From Syntrophobacteria bacterium (GTDB taxonomy: Bacteria; Desulfobacterota; DSWW01): a DNA stretch of 23,946 nt. The notes beneath the pieces are model-generated. The model saw only the letters and a list, made by a program, of their open reading frames with translations. It made no database searches and was not told the DNA's origin. Below are positions 1-6,977 of the stretch, in pieces. Within the stretch, counting starts at the first letter, position 1; each line of letters begins with the position of its first letter. A program made the position numbers and the translations under genes. Where the stretch lies: assembly GCA_030145435.1 (NCBI GenBank), contig JAQYVQ010000173.1:1-23946 (forward strand), given 5' to 3'.

Positions 1-168
1 CCATGAGGTAGCCGGCGGAGCCCCCTGGAGAATTCTCCGGATGATCTTGGGGTCCTCAATGGAGGCAATGACTCGCATGGGATTTTTTGCATCGGGGACA
101 GACCAAGGGGTCCGTCTCGTACACCTTCCGGATCAAACGGGACCAGTTCCTTTTGACTTCCCTTGAAC
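1..168 (-). pseudogene. IS91-like transposase C-terminal remnant, cut by window edge
   Basis: The minus strand is open from about 303 to the window edge. From 168 it reads like the C-terminal end of IS91-type transposases: a Trp-Ser-Arg-Leu-Ile helix, then VYETDPLVC, then MRVIASIEDPKIIRRIL. The family normally has a CPxCGGxM zinc knuckle between these parts; here it reads CPDAKNPM, so the knuckle is lost. No catalytic tyrosine region is visible, because the preceding sequence (169-300) does not resemble the family. I take this as a decayed fragment. The match is from memory of family sequences; the continuation lies outside the window. Confidence 0.55.
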
Positions 169-477
169 AGAGGTCCGACTCGAGCACCGTCGGGATCGCA
201 AACCGAGCCGGCAACAATTCAGATAGCTCCTCCCCTGGACTCCTGCAAGCACATTGCGTCGTTTCAGATAACTGAACCGGTTTCCCTTTTGGACTTACCT
301 TCTATGGTTCATGTTTGTCTCCGTTACATTCGGGGCCTGAAGTTAGGCCGCGACCAACAATAACTCTTATCTATGCTCCATCTGATTGTCACGCAGAACC
401 CACAATGTCATGTTGAACTATTGAGGCTTCCTGTTTTCAACCTGTGGAAGGAGACAGGGATCTTCTGCCTCTTGGTG
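169..477. other. Non-coding stretch, nothing recognised
   Basis: About 310 bases lie between the transposase remnant and the end of the thioesterase gene. Short open frames exist on both strands but none has a ribosome binding site with a recognisable product. An imperfect stem (GAGGC at about 423 with GCCTC at about 467) sits just past the thioesterase stop codon. It has no U-tract, so I do not call it a terminator. Confidence 0.4.
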
Positions 478-957
478 TTACTTCTGTTTCGAAAGAAAGT
501 CTTCCGGCATCTTGAGGGCGACGACCTCCCCGCGGGCCGTTTCCTTTCCTTCGGCACATAGGGTGACGGAAATCACCATTTTGCGGCCTTTGCTTTCTTT
601 CACCCGGCCTCTCAACTCCAGGGATGTATCAATAGGCGTCGGTGCCACGTAGTCGACGTGCAGGGAAACCGTAACAAATCGTTCCACGGTATCGATACCC
701 AGTGATTTACCTTCTTCCTGATATTTAGCGGAAGCAGCTGTGGCGGTGGCATGGCAGTCGATCAAAGAAGCGATCAATCCACCGTAGACGTAACCGGGAA
801 AAGCCGTATGAAAGGCTTGGGGTTGAAAACGGCAGATGGTCTCTTCCCCCTCCCAGTAAGTCTTGACTTGATATCCATGTTTGTTCGATTTGCCGCATCC
901 ATAGCAGACGGCAATATCGTCCGGGTAAAAATCCTGCACCGCTTTCTTTGTCATCAC
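478..957 (-). CDS. PaaI-family hotdog thioesterase
   Basis: A 159-residue single hotdog-fold protein, the usual length for PaaI/YbgC-like acyl-CoA thioesterases, which hydrolyse acyl-CoA thioesters in the cytoplasm. The N-terminus carries the CYGCGKSNKHG motif (residues 18-28) typical of one PaaI-like subgroup. The active-site helix follows as FPGYVYGGLIASLIDCH, with D67 in the position of the catalytic acid. The second half has alternating strands ending in a basic tail. Either GTG at 957 or the adjacent ATG at 954 can serve as start; GGGGAG lies 6 or 9 bases upstream. It is monocistronic and divergent from the acyl-CoA dehydrogenase gene, so a shared role in acyl-CoA turnover is plausible but unproven. 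The substrate cannot be read from the sequence. Confidence 0.85.
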   Translation of the reverse strand: MMTKKAVQDFYPDDIAVCYGCGKSNKHGYQVKTYWEGEETICRFQPQAFHTAFPGYVYGGLIASLIDCHATATAASAKYQEEGKSLGIDTVERFVTVSLHVDYVAPTPIDTSLELRGRVKESKGRKMVISVTLCAEGKETARGEVVALKMPEDFLSKQK

Positions 958-1056
958 AGATTTCTCCCCTGACTTTCGTTTGGATCGGAACGCTGAAATT
1001 GAATTACGAAGAAGACGAAGCGTAGAGTTCGGGTAACAGGTCTGACAGGTATCGCA

Positions 1057-1230
1057 TCAAAGCGGAGACTTTATAGGTCCCATTGGGCAGTCGCGTGACG
1101 CCTGTTTCCTCTTTTTAAGGTAGCCAGGCTCAAGTGCTTTTTCTGCGTCAATTGCCTCTGCAAAGGGGTTTAAACCGAGGATGGCCAGCCCCATCAGAAC
1201 CAGCCCACCTATGATCAAGAGCTTCTTCAT
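1057..1230 (-). CDS. Small exported protein, probably frameshifted
   Basis: ATG at 1230 follows an AGGAGG with 5-base spacing. The product starts MKKLLIIGGLVLMGLAILGL, a clear signal peptide or N-terminal anchor, and is 57 residues in the open frame (stop at 1057). Inside a run of five A's at about 1115 the other frame becomes the more protein-like one. It reads ETGVTRLPNGTYKVSALM and continues through a hydrophobic helix to a stop at 1004. One missing A would join the two into a roughly 75-residue exported protein. I do not recognise the family. It is either a genuinely frameshifted gene or a homopolymer error; the short version could still be made. Confidence 0.5.
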   Translation of the reverse strand: MKKLLIIGGLVLMGLAILGLNPFAEAIDAEKALEPGYLKKRKQASRDCPMGPIKSPL

Positions 1231-1445
1231 AACGCCCTCCTGCTTTATGGATTTGATATTCCATGGTATCCGGGTCCCCGGTATTCATCAAGATGAAACC
1301 CGTAGATTCTCGTTTGAAATTGATGACGGACTGAAAAGCCTGTATAAAGGACTGGGGATTCGTCTCTATGCCCAGGAAGCCGACTCTTTAAAAAATTGGG
1401 GAAGCGGTCGTTAAATGTACTTTACTCATTTCAAAGGAGACAAAC
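1231..1445. other. Divergent intergenic region
   Basis: This spacer lies between the small leftward exported ORF and the rightward acyl-CoA dehydrogenase and should hold both promoters. I could not pick a convincing -35/-10 pair on either strand. The last bases contain AAAGGAGA, the ribosome binding site of the dehydrogenase. A forward open frame runs through the region but shows no recognisable product and overlaps the signal peptide gene. Confidence 0.4.
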
Positions 1446-2711
1446 ATGCCGACCATCGATGACTTCATTCGACCCAAGGAATGGACCTCGGACGTGGTGC
1501 TGCAAACTGGACAGGCCGTCAGAAAATGGGCGGAAAAGCGATACCGCCCCATTCTCGAGCAGGTGGATGAAGACTGGAAAGAGCACAAACTCATCGAACC
1601 GCTGCTCAAAGAGGTCCTGGTCGATCTCGGCCTCAACGCCGCCTTCTTCCCCGCTGAGGTCGGGGGAAACGACATGCCCCAAGACCAGGTCATGGCCCTG
1701 ACGAGTGTTGTCTGTGAGGAGTTGTCCAGGGTGGATGCAGGCTTTGCAACAGCCGCGATATGTTCGACCTGGGGACTCGTGCCCATTATGCTCGAGCCGC
1801 ACCGGAACATGGAGCTCCTCAAGGAATTCGGGCCGAAATTCTGCGGCAAGGAATTGTACGTGGGTTGCCACGCGATTACGGAGCCGGCCAGCGGTGCGGA
1901 TGTGGAGAACCTGGGTGTCATGAAGGGCAAAACCATCCAGACAACCGCAACCCTCGACGGCGACGAGTGGGTGATCAACGGGCACAAGATCTGGCCGACC
2001 AATTCGGGAAAGGTGGGAGACCTCTATTCGGTTGTCTGCACCACCCAAAAGGGCAGCACGGACCTGAATGACTTTGCCGTCATCCTGGTGCCGGCCGATT
2101 TGGAAGGTGTTTCCGTGGGGAGTCCGTACCAGAAGGCCGGCATGGCGGCCGACATCAACACCGATGTCTGGTTCGACAATGTGAGGGTGCCGAAGAGATA
2201 CCGCATGCACGGCCCGGGGGATGACGTGAAGTACTGGAGACGGACGGTGAGCATGGGACAAATAGGCGCGGCAGCCTTTTCCGTGGGGGTGATGAAGGGT
2301 GTTTACGAGATCATCAAGAGGTGGACTACAGAGCGGGTCATTGCCGGGAAGCCGCTCAAGGAACACAGTATATGCGCAGACATGCTGTCCGAGGTCGCCA
2401 TGCTGATCGAGTCCACGTCCGCCTGGATGTGGACGTACATAAGGGAATGGGACCATCCAGAGATCTATGGGAAGGAACCCTGGGACGAGGACTTCACCCT
2501 CAAGACGAGAGGTCTGGCGGTACACGCCGGTATCGCTGTCGAACAGGCTTGCAGCCGTGCAATGGACTTCATGAGCTCCTATGGCTACGCCCGTGAGTTC
2601 GGAATCGAGAAACACTGGAGAGATTGCAAGATCATCGGACTCTGGATGGGAGGAAGGGCACTGAAGACCCTGGAAAACGCCCGGTACTGGTATGATCTCG
2701 AAACCCTCTGA
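1446..2711 (+). CDS. Acyl-CoA dehydrogenase family flavoprotein, catalytic Glu missing
   Basis: A 421-residue protein with the full acyl-CoA dehydrogenase architecture: an N-terminal helical domain (about 1-125), a middle beta domain with GCHAITEPASGAD (the FAD-contacting T-E-P-x-x-G-S-D-like motif), and a C-terminal helical domain. Such enzymes introduce an alpha,beta double bond into acyl-CoAs with FAD, passing electrons to ETF. The C-terminus (EKHWRDCKIIGLWMGG) aligns without gaps to the usual EKxxRDAKIxxIYEGT block, but the catalytic Glu position is Met401. The alternative Glu of isovaleryl- and long-chain-type enzymes is not obvious either. The start is fixed by AAAGGAGA ahead of ATG. 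The next gene follows after 35 bases and probably shares the transcript. Family assignment is firm; substrate and even the reaction are open. Confidence 0.88.
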   Translation: MPTIDDFIRPKEWTSDVVLQTGQAVRKWAEKRYRPILEQVDEDWKEHKLIEPLLKEVLVDLGLNAAFFPAEVGGNDMPQDQVMALTSVVCEELSRVDAGFATAAICSTWGLVPIMLEPHRNMELLKEFGPKFCGKELYVGCHAITEPASGADVENLGVMKGKTIQTTATLDGDEWVINGHKIWPTNSGKVGDLYSVVCTTQKGSTDLNDFAVILVPADLEGVSVGSPYQKAGMAADINTDVWFDNVRVPKRYRMHGPGDDVKYWRRTVSMGQIGAAAFSVGVMKGVYEIIKRWTTERVIAGKPLKEHSICADMLSEVAMLIESTSAWMWTYIREWDHPEIYGKEPWDEDFTLKTRGLAVHAGIAVEQACSRAMDFMSSYGYAREFGIEKHWRDCKIIGLWMGGRALKTLENARYWYDLETL

Positions 2712-2746
2712 TTCAGAAAAGTCCAATTCGTCACGGAAAAATAGCG

Positions 2747-3664
2747 ATGATCATCAGAAGAATCGTTCCCGGTGAAACCAGAGTGGGTTGGATCGGTACG
2801 GGTGTGATGGGGGCCAGCATGTGCGGGCACCTGATCGACAAGGGGTTTTCCGCTACGGTCTACAACCGCACCCAGAGCAAAGCGGAGCCGCTATTGGCCA
2901 AAGGGGCCGCCTGGGCCGACAGTCCCAAGGAGGTGGCAGAGCTGAGCGATGTGGTTTTCACCATTGTCGGTTTTCCTCGCGACGTGCGTAAAGTGATCCT
3001 GGGTGCGCAGGGTGCTCTGGCCGGATCCGGGGAGGGGAACATCCTGGTCGACATGAGCACGAGCGAGCCGTCGCTGGCGATCGAGATTGCCGAACAGGCG
3101 AAAGCCAAAGGCGTCTACAGCGTAGATGCGCCGGTCTCCGGCGGCGACATCGGAGCGCGCGAGGCGCGACTGTCGATAATGATCGGCGGAGACAAGGGGG
3201 CGGTCGAGGCCCTTCAGCCCTGCTGGGAGGCGATGGGCAAAACGATCGTCCATCAAGGCGGACCCGGTGCCGGTCAGCACACGAAGATGGTCAATCAGAC
3301 GCTCATCGCAACGAACATGATCGGCGTGTGCGAGGCGCTGTTGTACGCACACAAAGCCGGACTCGATCTGGATGCGGTTATGCAGTCGGTTGCCTCCGGA
3401 GCAGCCGGCAGCTGGTCGCTCGCGAACCTGGGGCCGAGGATTATCAACAACAACTTCGATTCCGGCTTCTTCGTCGAGCACTTCATCAAGGACATGGGCA
3501 TCGCCCAGGACGAAGCCCAACGCATGGGACTCGCGCTGCCGGGATTGGCTCTGGCCAAGCAACTGTACTTGGCCGTTCAGGCCCAGGGTCACGGGCGAGA
3601 CGGCGCGCAGGCACTGCAACTGGCACTTGCTTCCCTGTCCGGCGTGGACTGGAAGAACCGCTAA
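2747..3664 (+). CDS. NAD(P)-dependent beta-hydroxyacid dehydrogenase (3-hydroxyisobutyrate dehydrogenase family)
   Basis: A 305-residue cytoplasmic oxidoreductase of the beta-hydroxyacid dehydrogenase family, which reversibly oxidises 3-hydroxyacids such as 3-hydroxyisobutyrate, tartronate semialdehyde or related substrates. The Rossmann fingerprint GWIGTGVMGASM is at about residues 14-25, followed by VYNRT with Asn-Arg, a sequence that often favours NADP. The substrate loop DAPVSGGDIGARE and the catalytic helix GAGQHTKMVNQ with Lys180 are intact, and the all-helical C-terminal domain is complete. ATG at 2747 has only a weak GGA; GTG at 2783 is a possible shorter start. It sits 35 bases after the acyl-CoA dehydrogenase, compatible with a small acyl-degradation operon. 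Its stop codon overlaps the convergent DUF6165 gene by 4 bases. Confidence 0.88.
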   Translation: MIIRRIVPGETRVGWIGTGVMGASMCGHLIDKGFSATVYNRTQSKAEPLLAKGAAWADSPKEVAELSDVVFTIVGFPRDVRKVILGAQGALAGSGEGNILVDMSTSEPSLAIEIAEQAKAKGVYSVDAPVSGGDIGAREARLSIMIGGDKGAVEALQPCWEAMGKTIVHQGGPGAGQHTKMVNQTLIATNMIGVCEALLYAHKAGLDLDAVMQSVASGAAGSWSLANLGPRIINNNFDSGFFVEHFIKDMGIAQDEAQRMGLALPGLALAKQLYLAVQAQGHGRDGAQALQLALASLSGVDWKNR

Positions 3665-4047
3665 TAGGGTTTGTAGGATTTCTCCTCGATGAAGTCTGAT
3701 CCAAGTTTTCGATTGATTGCCTTCTTGACTTCGAAGCGCCTGTCATTGTTCTTATAGACAGCGCGCGCGAGTTGGATGAAGGTATCATCGAAAGTCCTGT
3801 GTGACTCCTTGTCACGGAGTTCATCCTCGATCACCCAGAGCTTTTCGTTGATGGCCTTGAGTTCATCCACTTCATCGCTCACATCCTTCCTGGAGAAGGG
3901 CAACTCTTCCAGCAGGCGATTCAGTCCGTTCAGTTCTCGCTCGATGTTTTCAAGCTTGGCCGCGTCTTTTATGCGGCTGCGCTTGATTTCGAGAATCGTG
4001 AGCTTGTCGAAGAATTCACCAATCGAGATTTCCACACGAACGTTCAT
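3661..4047 (-). CDS. DUF6165 family protein
   Basis: A 128-residue, highly charged, mostly helical cytoplasmic protein. The N-terminal signature VEISIGEFFDKLTILEIKRSRI matches, as I recall it, the opening of DUF6165 proteins, whose function is unknown. A heptad-like stretch (about 30-85) could form a coiled coil. The C-terminal half has RAVYKNNDRRFEVKKAINRKL, also family-like. It is transcribed against its neighbours as a single gene, and its stop overlaps that of the beta-hydroxyacid dehydrogenase. No function can be inferred from this context. Confidence 0.75.
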   Translation of the reverse strand: MNVRVEISIGEFFDKLTILEIKRSRIKDAAKLENIERELNGLNRLLEELPFSRKDVSDEVDELKAINEKLWVIEDELRDKESHRTFDDTFIQLARAVYKNNDRRFEVKKAINRKLGSDFIEEKSYKPY

Positions 4048-4120
4048 GCTGCCACCTCATTCTGCCTTGCGTTCAGAGATTCATGATCGGCGTGATGTTG
4101 CCCCAGTCGTTTTGATGGGA

Positions 4121-4138
4121 CCACGGGCTTGCCCGTGG
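4121..4138. repeat. Perfect GC-rich palindrome (REP-like hairpin)
   Basis: CCACGGG and CCCGTGG flank CTTG, giving a perfect stem of 7 bp with a 4-base loop (or 8 bp with a 2-base loop). It lies between the divergent DUF6165 and NudC genes, not downstream of any gene end, and lacks a U-run, so it is not an intrinsic terminator. It resembles a dispersed extragenic palindrome, but only one copy is visible here. Confidence 0.5.
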
Positions 4139-4154
4139 GGCTCCATTGGAACTC

Positions 4155-4200
4155 AAGAGGATGTCTAATTGACAGCCGGGCGGTTGTCAAGCATCCTCTT
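4155..4200. repeat. Nested inverted repeat in the NudC leader
   Basis: Outer arms AAGAGGATG (4155-4163) and CATCCTCTT (4192-4200) are perfect complements. Inner arms TTGACA (4169-4174) and TGTCAA (4185-4190) are also perfect and enclose a GC-rich 10-base loop. It lies 50 bases before the chosen NudC start, so it could be a leader-RNA structure or a protein site. The TTGACA could also act as a -35 box, but no good -10 follows. Confidence 0.55.
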
Positions 4201-4249
4201 ATCAGAGAAGAAAGTCTGCGAAAGGAATGTGGAATTTCGGAAGGAACCG

Positions 4250-5077
4250 ATGGCCTTTGAACCTGTTTTCAATTCTTCGCAGCCGAAAGCGGACAGCGAC
4301 TTTTGGTTTATCATTCACGAAGAGAAGCTGGTCGTGAGACAGAACGAGGATGCGTATTCCATCCCCCGCTTTTCGGATGTGAAACACATTCAGGATTCGT
4401 TGGCCGGGGCGCAATACTTCGGGCTGAAGGACGGAAGTCCCTGCTTTTTTGCAGACTTGCCGGATGTGGGTGTACTTGCGGACGGATTTGAATTCAGGGG
4501 GATCTTCGAACTGTTGGGCTTGCTCGAAGATGAGCTGCTCCTGGTAGCGGGCTGCGCAACGCAGTTGATCCGATGGGACCGAAGCCACAAATATTGCGGT
4601 CAGTGCGGCGGACCGACGCAAGACAAGACGGATGAACGGGCGAAGACCTGCCCGGATTGCGGGCTGAGCTGTTATCCTCGCCTCTCTCCGGCCGTCATCG
4701 TGGCCGTTGTCAAAGACGATAAACTCTTGCTTGGGACCTCACCAAGGTTTCGAACCAGTTTCTGGAGCGTTTTGGCCGGATTCGTTGAGCCCGGAGAGAC
4801 CCTCGAGGAATGCGTGGTGCGTGAAGTCCAGGAAGAAGTGGGCATCACAGTCAAGAACGTTCGATATTTCGACAGCCAGCCGTGGCCCTTTCCCGATTCG
4901 CTGATGCTCGGGTTCACAGCGGAGTATGCGGAGGGCGAGATCAAGACGGATGGAGCCGAGATCGTGGAAGCGGACTGGTTTGCAGCGGACAACCTCCCGA
5001 ACATCCCCCCGAAAGTAAGCATCGCCAGGAGACTGATCGATTGGTTCGTGGAGAATCACTCGAAGGCGTCCTCCTGA
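4250..5077 (+). CDS. nudC: NADH pyrophosphatase (NudC-type Nudix hydrolase)
   Basis: A 275-residue enzyme that splits NAD(H) into NMN(H) and AMP; Escherichia coli NudC also removes NAD caps from RNA. The N-terminal domain is followed by a four-Cys zinc ribbon (C116, C119, C134, C137). The Nudix box at residues 177-199 is complete, with GFVEPGE at its start and REVQEEVG at its end. The NudC-specific SQPWPFP motif at 209-215 separates it from other Nudix enzymes. I start it at ATG 4250, which has GGAAGG five bases upstream. The frame is open 81 bases further up to another ATG, but that segment crosses the inverted repeat and is not conserved-looking. It is monocistronic. Confidence 0.93.
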   Translation: MAFEPVFNSSQPKADSDFWFIIHEEKLVVRQNEDAYSIPRFSDVKHIQDSLAGAQYFGLKDGSPCFFADLPDVGVLADGFEFRGIFELLGLLEDELLLVAGCATQLIRWDRSHKYCGQCGGPTQDKTDERAKTCPDCGLSCYPRLSPAVIVAVVKDDKLLLGTSPRFRTSFWSVLAGFVEPGETLEECVVREVQEEVGITVKNVRYFDSQPWPFPDSLMLGFTAEYAEGEIKTDGAEIVEADWFAADNLPNIPPKVSIARRLIDWFVENHSKASS

Positions 5078-5110
5078 CTCAGAATTGCGGGCCAGCACTC
5101 CGGCAGGTGG

Positions 5111-5139
5111 TTGACATCATTTCCGGATTTAATTACTAT
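5111..5139 (+). promoter_or_regulatory. Sigma70-type promoter of the arsR operon
   Basis: A consensus -35 box TTGACA (5111-5116) is followed after 17 bases by TACTAT (5134-5139), matching the -10 consensus at four of six positions. The -10 lies inside the palindromic operator, the classical arrangement for ArsR-family autorepression. The first start codon of the operon is at 5198. Confidence 0.75.
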
Positions 5140-5162
5140 ATTACCAATTGGTAAAATAGTAA
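5133..5162. promoter_or_regulatory. ArsR-type operator, 30-bp near-perfect palindrome
   Basis: The left half TTACTATATTACCAA and right half TTGGTAAAATAGTAA are reverse complements except at one pair (14 of 15 positions), centred on AATT at about 5147. With one bulged A the symmetry extends about three more bases each side. It covers the -10 box and ends 35 bases before the arsR start, so binding of the repressor would block polymerase. It is strikingly AT-rich against the GC-rich surroundings. Confidence 0.8.
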
Positions 5163-5197
5163 ATTATTGCCATGGATGATCCGAGAAGGGCACGACA

Positions 5198-5518
5198 ATG
5201 CGTGAAAAGGAAAGAAGAAGATGCGAGCTTCAGGCCGAGGTCTTGAAGGCCCTTGCTCATCCCCTTCGTCTGGCCGTCGTGCAGTATCTGGCGAAGGAAG
5301 AGAAGTGTGTGTGTGAGATCGTTGACTACGTGGGAACCAGCCAGTCGAATATCTCGAAGCACCTGAGCATCATGAAGAGGGTGGGCATCCTCTCCGACCG
5401 GAAGGAGGGGCTTTCCGTCTACTACAGACTGAACATGCCTTGTGCCCTGAACTTCTTCCAATGCGTACAGGACATCATCGAAACCCAAATTTCCGAGCGC
5501 TCGGCAGCGCTTCGGTAG
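5198..5518 (+). CDS. ArsR/SmtB-family metalloregulator
   Basis: A 106-residue winged-helix repressor of normal ArsR size. The recognition helix region SQSNISKHLSIMKRVGIL spans about 48-65 and the wing GLSVYYRL about 71-78. It has a Cys-Val-Cys pair at C37 and C39 in the position of the ELCVCDL metal site, plus C82 and C89 in the C-terminal helix. These are candidate thiolates for As(III), Sb(III) or another soft metal. It should dissociate from the palindrome at 5133-5162 when it binds ligand, and it heads a five-gene operon. ATG 5198 follows AAGGG. The family is certain; the inducer is inferred from neighbours. Confidence 0.92.
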   Translation: MREKERRRCELQAEVLKALAHPLRLAVVQYLAKEEKCVCEIVDYVGTSQSNISKHLSIMKRVGILSDRKEGLSVYYRLNMPCALNFFQCVQDIIETQISERSAALR

Positions 5519-5548
5519 TCTATTCGAATTCGTCAAAGGAGGAACACC

Positions 5549-5785
5549 ATGAAGATCGCCATCCTTGGGCCCGGGTGTCCGAAATGCAGGAAGCTCTACG
5601 AGAACGCGCAACAGGCCGTGGCAGAGGCCGGAGTGGAGGCGGAGCTGGAAAAGGTGGAAGACATCCAGAAGATCAACGATTACAACGTCTTCATGACACC
5701 GGCACTGGTCGTGGATGGGACGGTCAAGTCCACCGGGAAGGTTGCGTCTCCGGAGCAGATCAGGAAGTGGATCGAAGCAACATGA
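5549..5785 (+). CDS. Mini-thioredoxin (redox-active disulfide protein, MTH895-like)
   Basis: A 78-residue cytoplasmic thioredoxin-fold protein. The active site is CPKC (C10-C13) after a first strand ending GPG. The cis-proline is P51 in FMTPALVVDG, and the C-terminal helix is complete. The length and GxGCPKC signature fit the small TM0996/MTH895 group, which is commonly encoded beside COG0701 permeases. It is probably a reductant or thiol carrier for the permease substrate or for the regulator. AAAGGAGGAACACC gives a strong ribosome binding site. Its TGA overlaps the ATG of the permease (ATGA), implying translational coupling. Confidence 0.9.
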   Translation: MKIAILGPGCPKCRKLYENAQQAVAEAGVEAELEKVEDIQKINDYNVFMTPALVVDGTVKSTGKVASPEQIRKWIEAT

Positions 5786-6951
5786 GCGAACGACGTAAAC
5801 TCATCTACATTCTGCTCGCCTTTCTCGCAGCTTACTTCCTGCCGATCCAATGGCCTCGCTTTCAGGGATCTGTCTTCGAGGCCCTGGCCCTGGTCCGCTG
5901 GTATGCCAGGGAGCACGTCCTTCTTTGTCTGGTTCCCGCCTTCTTCATCGCGGGAGCCGTCAGCGTGTTCGTGTCTCAGGCCTCGGTCCTCAAATACTTC
6001 GGAGCAAGTGCGAACAAGGTGTTGGCCTATGGTGTGGCCTCGGTGTCCGGCTCCATCCTGGCTGTCTGCTCCTGTACAGTGCTTCCGCTTTTCTCGGGCA
6101 TCTACACGCGCGGGGCGGGCCTCGGACCCGCGATCACCTTCCTCTACTCGGGCCCTGCCATCAATGTACTGGCCATCATCCTTACGGCCCGCGTCCTGGG
6201 TCCGGAAATGGGAATTGCCCGTGCCGTGGGTGCCGTCCTGTTCAGCGTGATCATCGGGCTGCTCATGCATTTCTTCTTCCTCAAGGAAGAGCTGTCCCGC
6301 GCGAATCGAGGGGAGGTCGCCATGGGTGAGGACGAAGACGTGGCGCGTCCCCTCTGGAAGGACGGCCTGTACTTCTTCTCCATGGTCGCGGCCCTGGTCT
6401 TCCTGAACTGGGGAGCCCCCCAGACGGAAAGCGGAATCTGGGCCGACATCTATCGCGCGAAGTGGGTCGTCTCCGCCTTCTTTCTCATGGCCGTGGCCTG
6501 CATGCTGATCCGCTGGTTCAAGAAGGAAGAGCTCTCCGAGTGGGTGGAGGCCTCTTGGGGGTTTGCGAAACAGATCCTTCCGCTCCTCCTGGTCGGGGTG
6601 TTGGCAGCCGGCCTGCTCTTGGGCCGGCCCGGTCAGGAAGGTCTGATTCCCTCCGAGTGGGTGAGCAGGCTGGTCGGGGGGAACTCCTTGTGGGCGAACC
6701 TGTTTGCCTCCGTACTGGGGGCCTTTATGTATTTTGCGACCCTTACGGAAGTCCCGATCCTTGAGGGCTTGATGGGCGCGGGCATGGGAAAAGGGCCGGC
6801 CCTGGCTCTGCTCCTGGCGGGTCCTGCGCTTTCGCTGCCCAACATGCTGGTCATCAACCAGGTGATCGGTCCCCGGAAGACACTAGTTTTCTGCACCCTC
6901 GTAGTCGTCATGGCAACGCTCTCGGGTATCCTTTACGGGAGTGTCTTTTGA
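5782..6951 (+). CDS. COG0701 / DUF318 permease, ArsP-like
   Basis: A 389-residue inner-membrane permease with about eight to ten hydrophobic segments. The first half carries the family signature CSCTVLPLFSGIYTRGAG (from C96), followed by a GPAIN motif. The second half repeats the fold with TEVPILEGLMGAGMG and GPALSLPNML. Within this family ArsP exports trivalent organoarsenicals, and other members are uncharacterised. The paired Cys residues C96 and C98 are conserved in the family and could bind the metalloid. I start it at the ATG overlapping the thioredoxin stop; the frame is open much further upstream, but only as a shadow of that gene. A charged loop rich in Glu and Asp lies at about residues 170-195. 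Confidence 0.88.
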   Translation: MSERRKLIYILLAFLAAYFLPIQWPRFQGSVFEALALVRWYAREHVLLCLVPAFFIAGAVSVFVSQASVLKYFGASANKVLAYGVASVSGSILAVCSCTVLPLFSGIYTRGAGLGPAITFLYSGPAINVLAIILTARVLGPEMGIARAVGAVLFSVIIGLLMHFFFLKEELSRANRGEVAMGEDEDVARPLWKDGLYFFSMVAALVFLNWGAPQTESGIWADIYRAKWVVSAFFLMAVACMLIRWFKKEELSEWVEASWGFAKQILPLLLVGVLAAGLLLGRPGQEGLIPSEWVSRLVGGNSLWANLFASVLGAFMYFATLTEVPILEGLMGAGMGKGPALALLLAGPALSLPNMLVINQVIGPRKTLVFCTLVVVMATLSGILYGSVF

Positions 6952-6977
6952 GAATCCTTTGCAGGAGGAATAGAGAG

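Noticed and set aside
1181..1414. A forward open frame before the acyl-CoA dehydrogenase.
   Set aside because: No clear ribosome binding site or family resemblance, and its first part is the complement of the exported small protein's signal peptide.
1431..2726. A 431-codon open frame antisense to the acyl-CoA dehydrogenase.
   Set aside because: Low-complexity composition with no motif; the sense frame has the full family architecture and a good ribosome binding site.
1446..3664. A complete valine-degradation pathway.
   Set aside because: Only two of the needed enzymes are present, the dehydrogenase lacks the usual catalytic Glu, and the hydroxyacid dehydrogenase family has many substrates.
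5440..5781. An upstream extension of the permease frame by 114 codons.
   Set aside because: It covers the end of arsR and the whole mini-thioredoxin gene in another frame. The ATG overlapping the thioredoxin stop starts the permease with a proper membrane helix.
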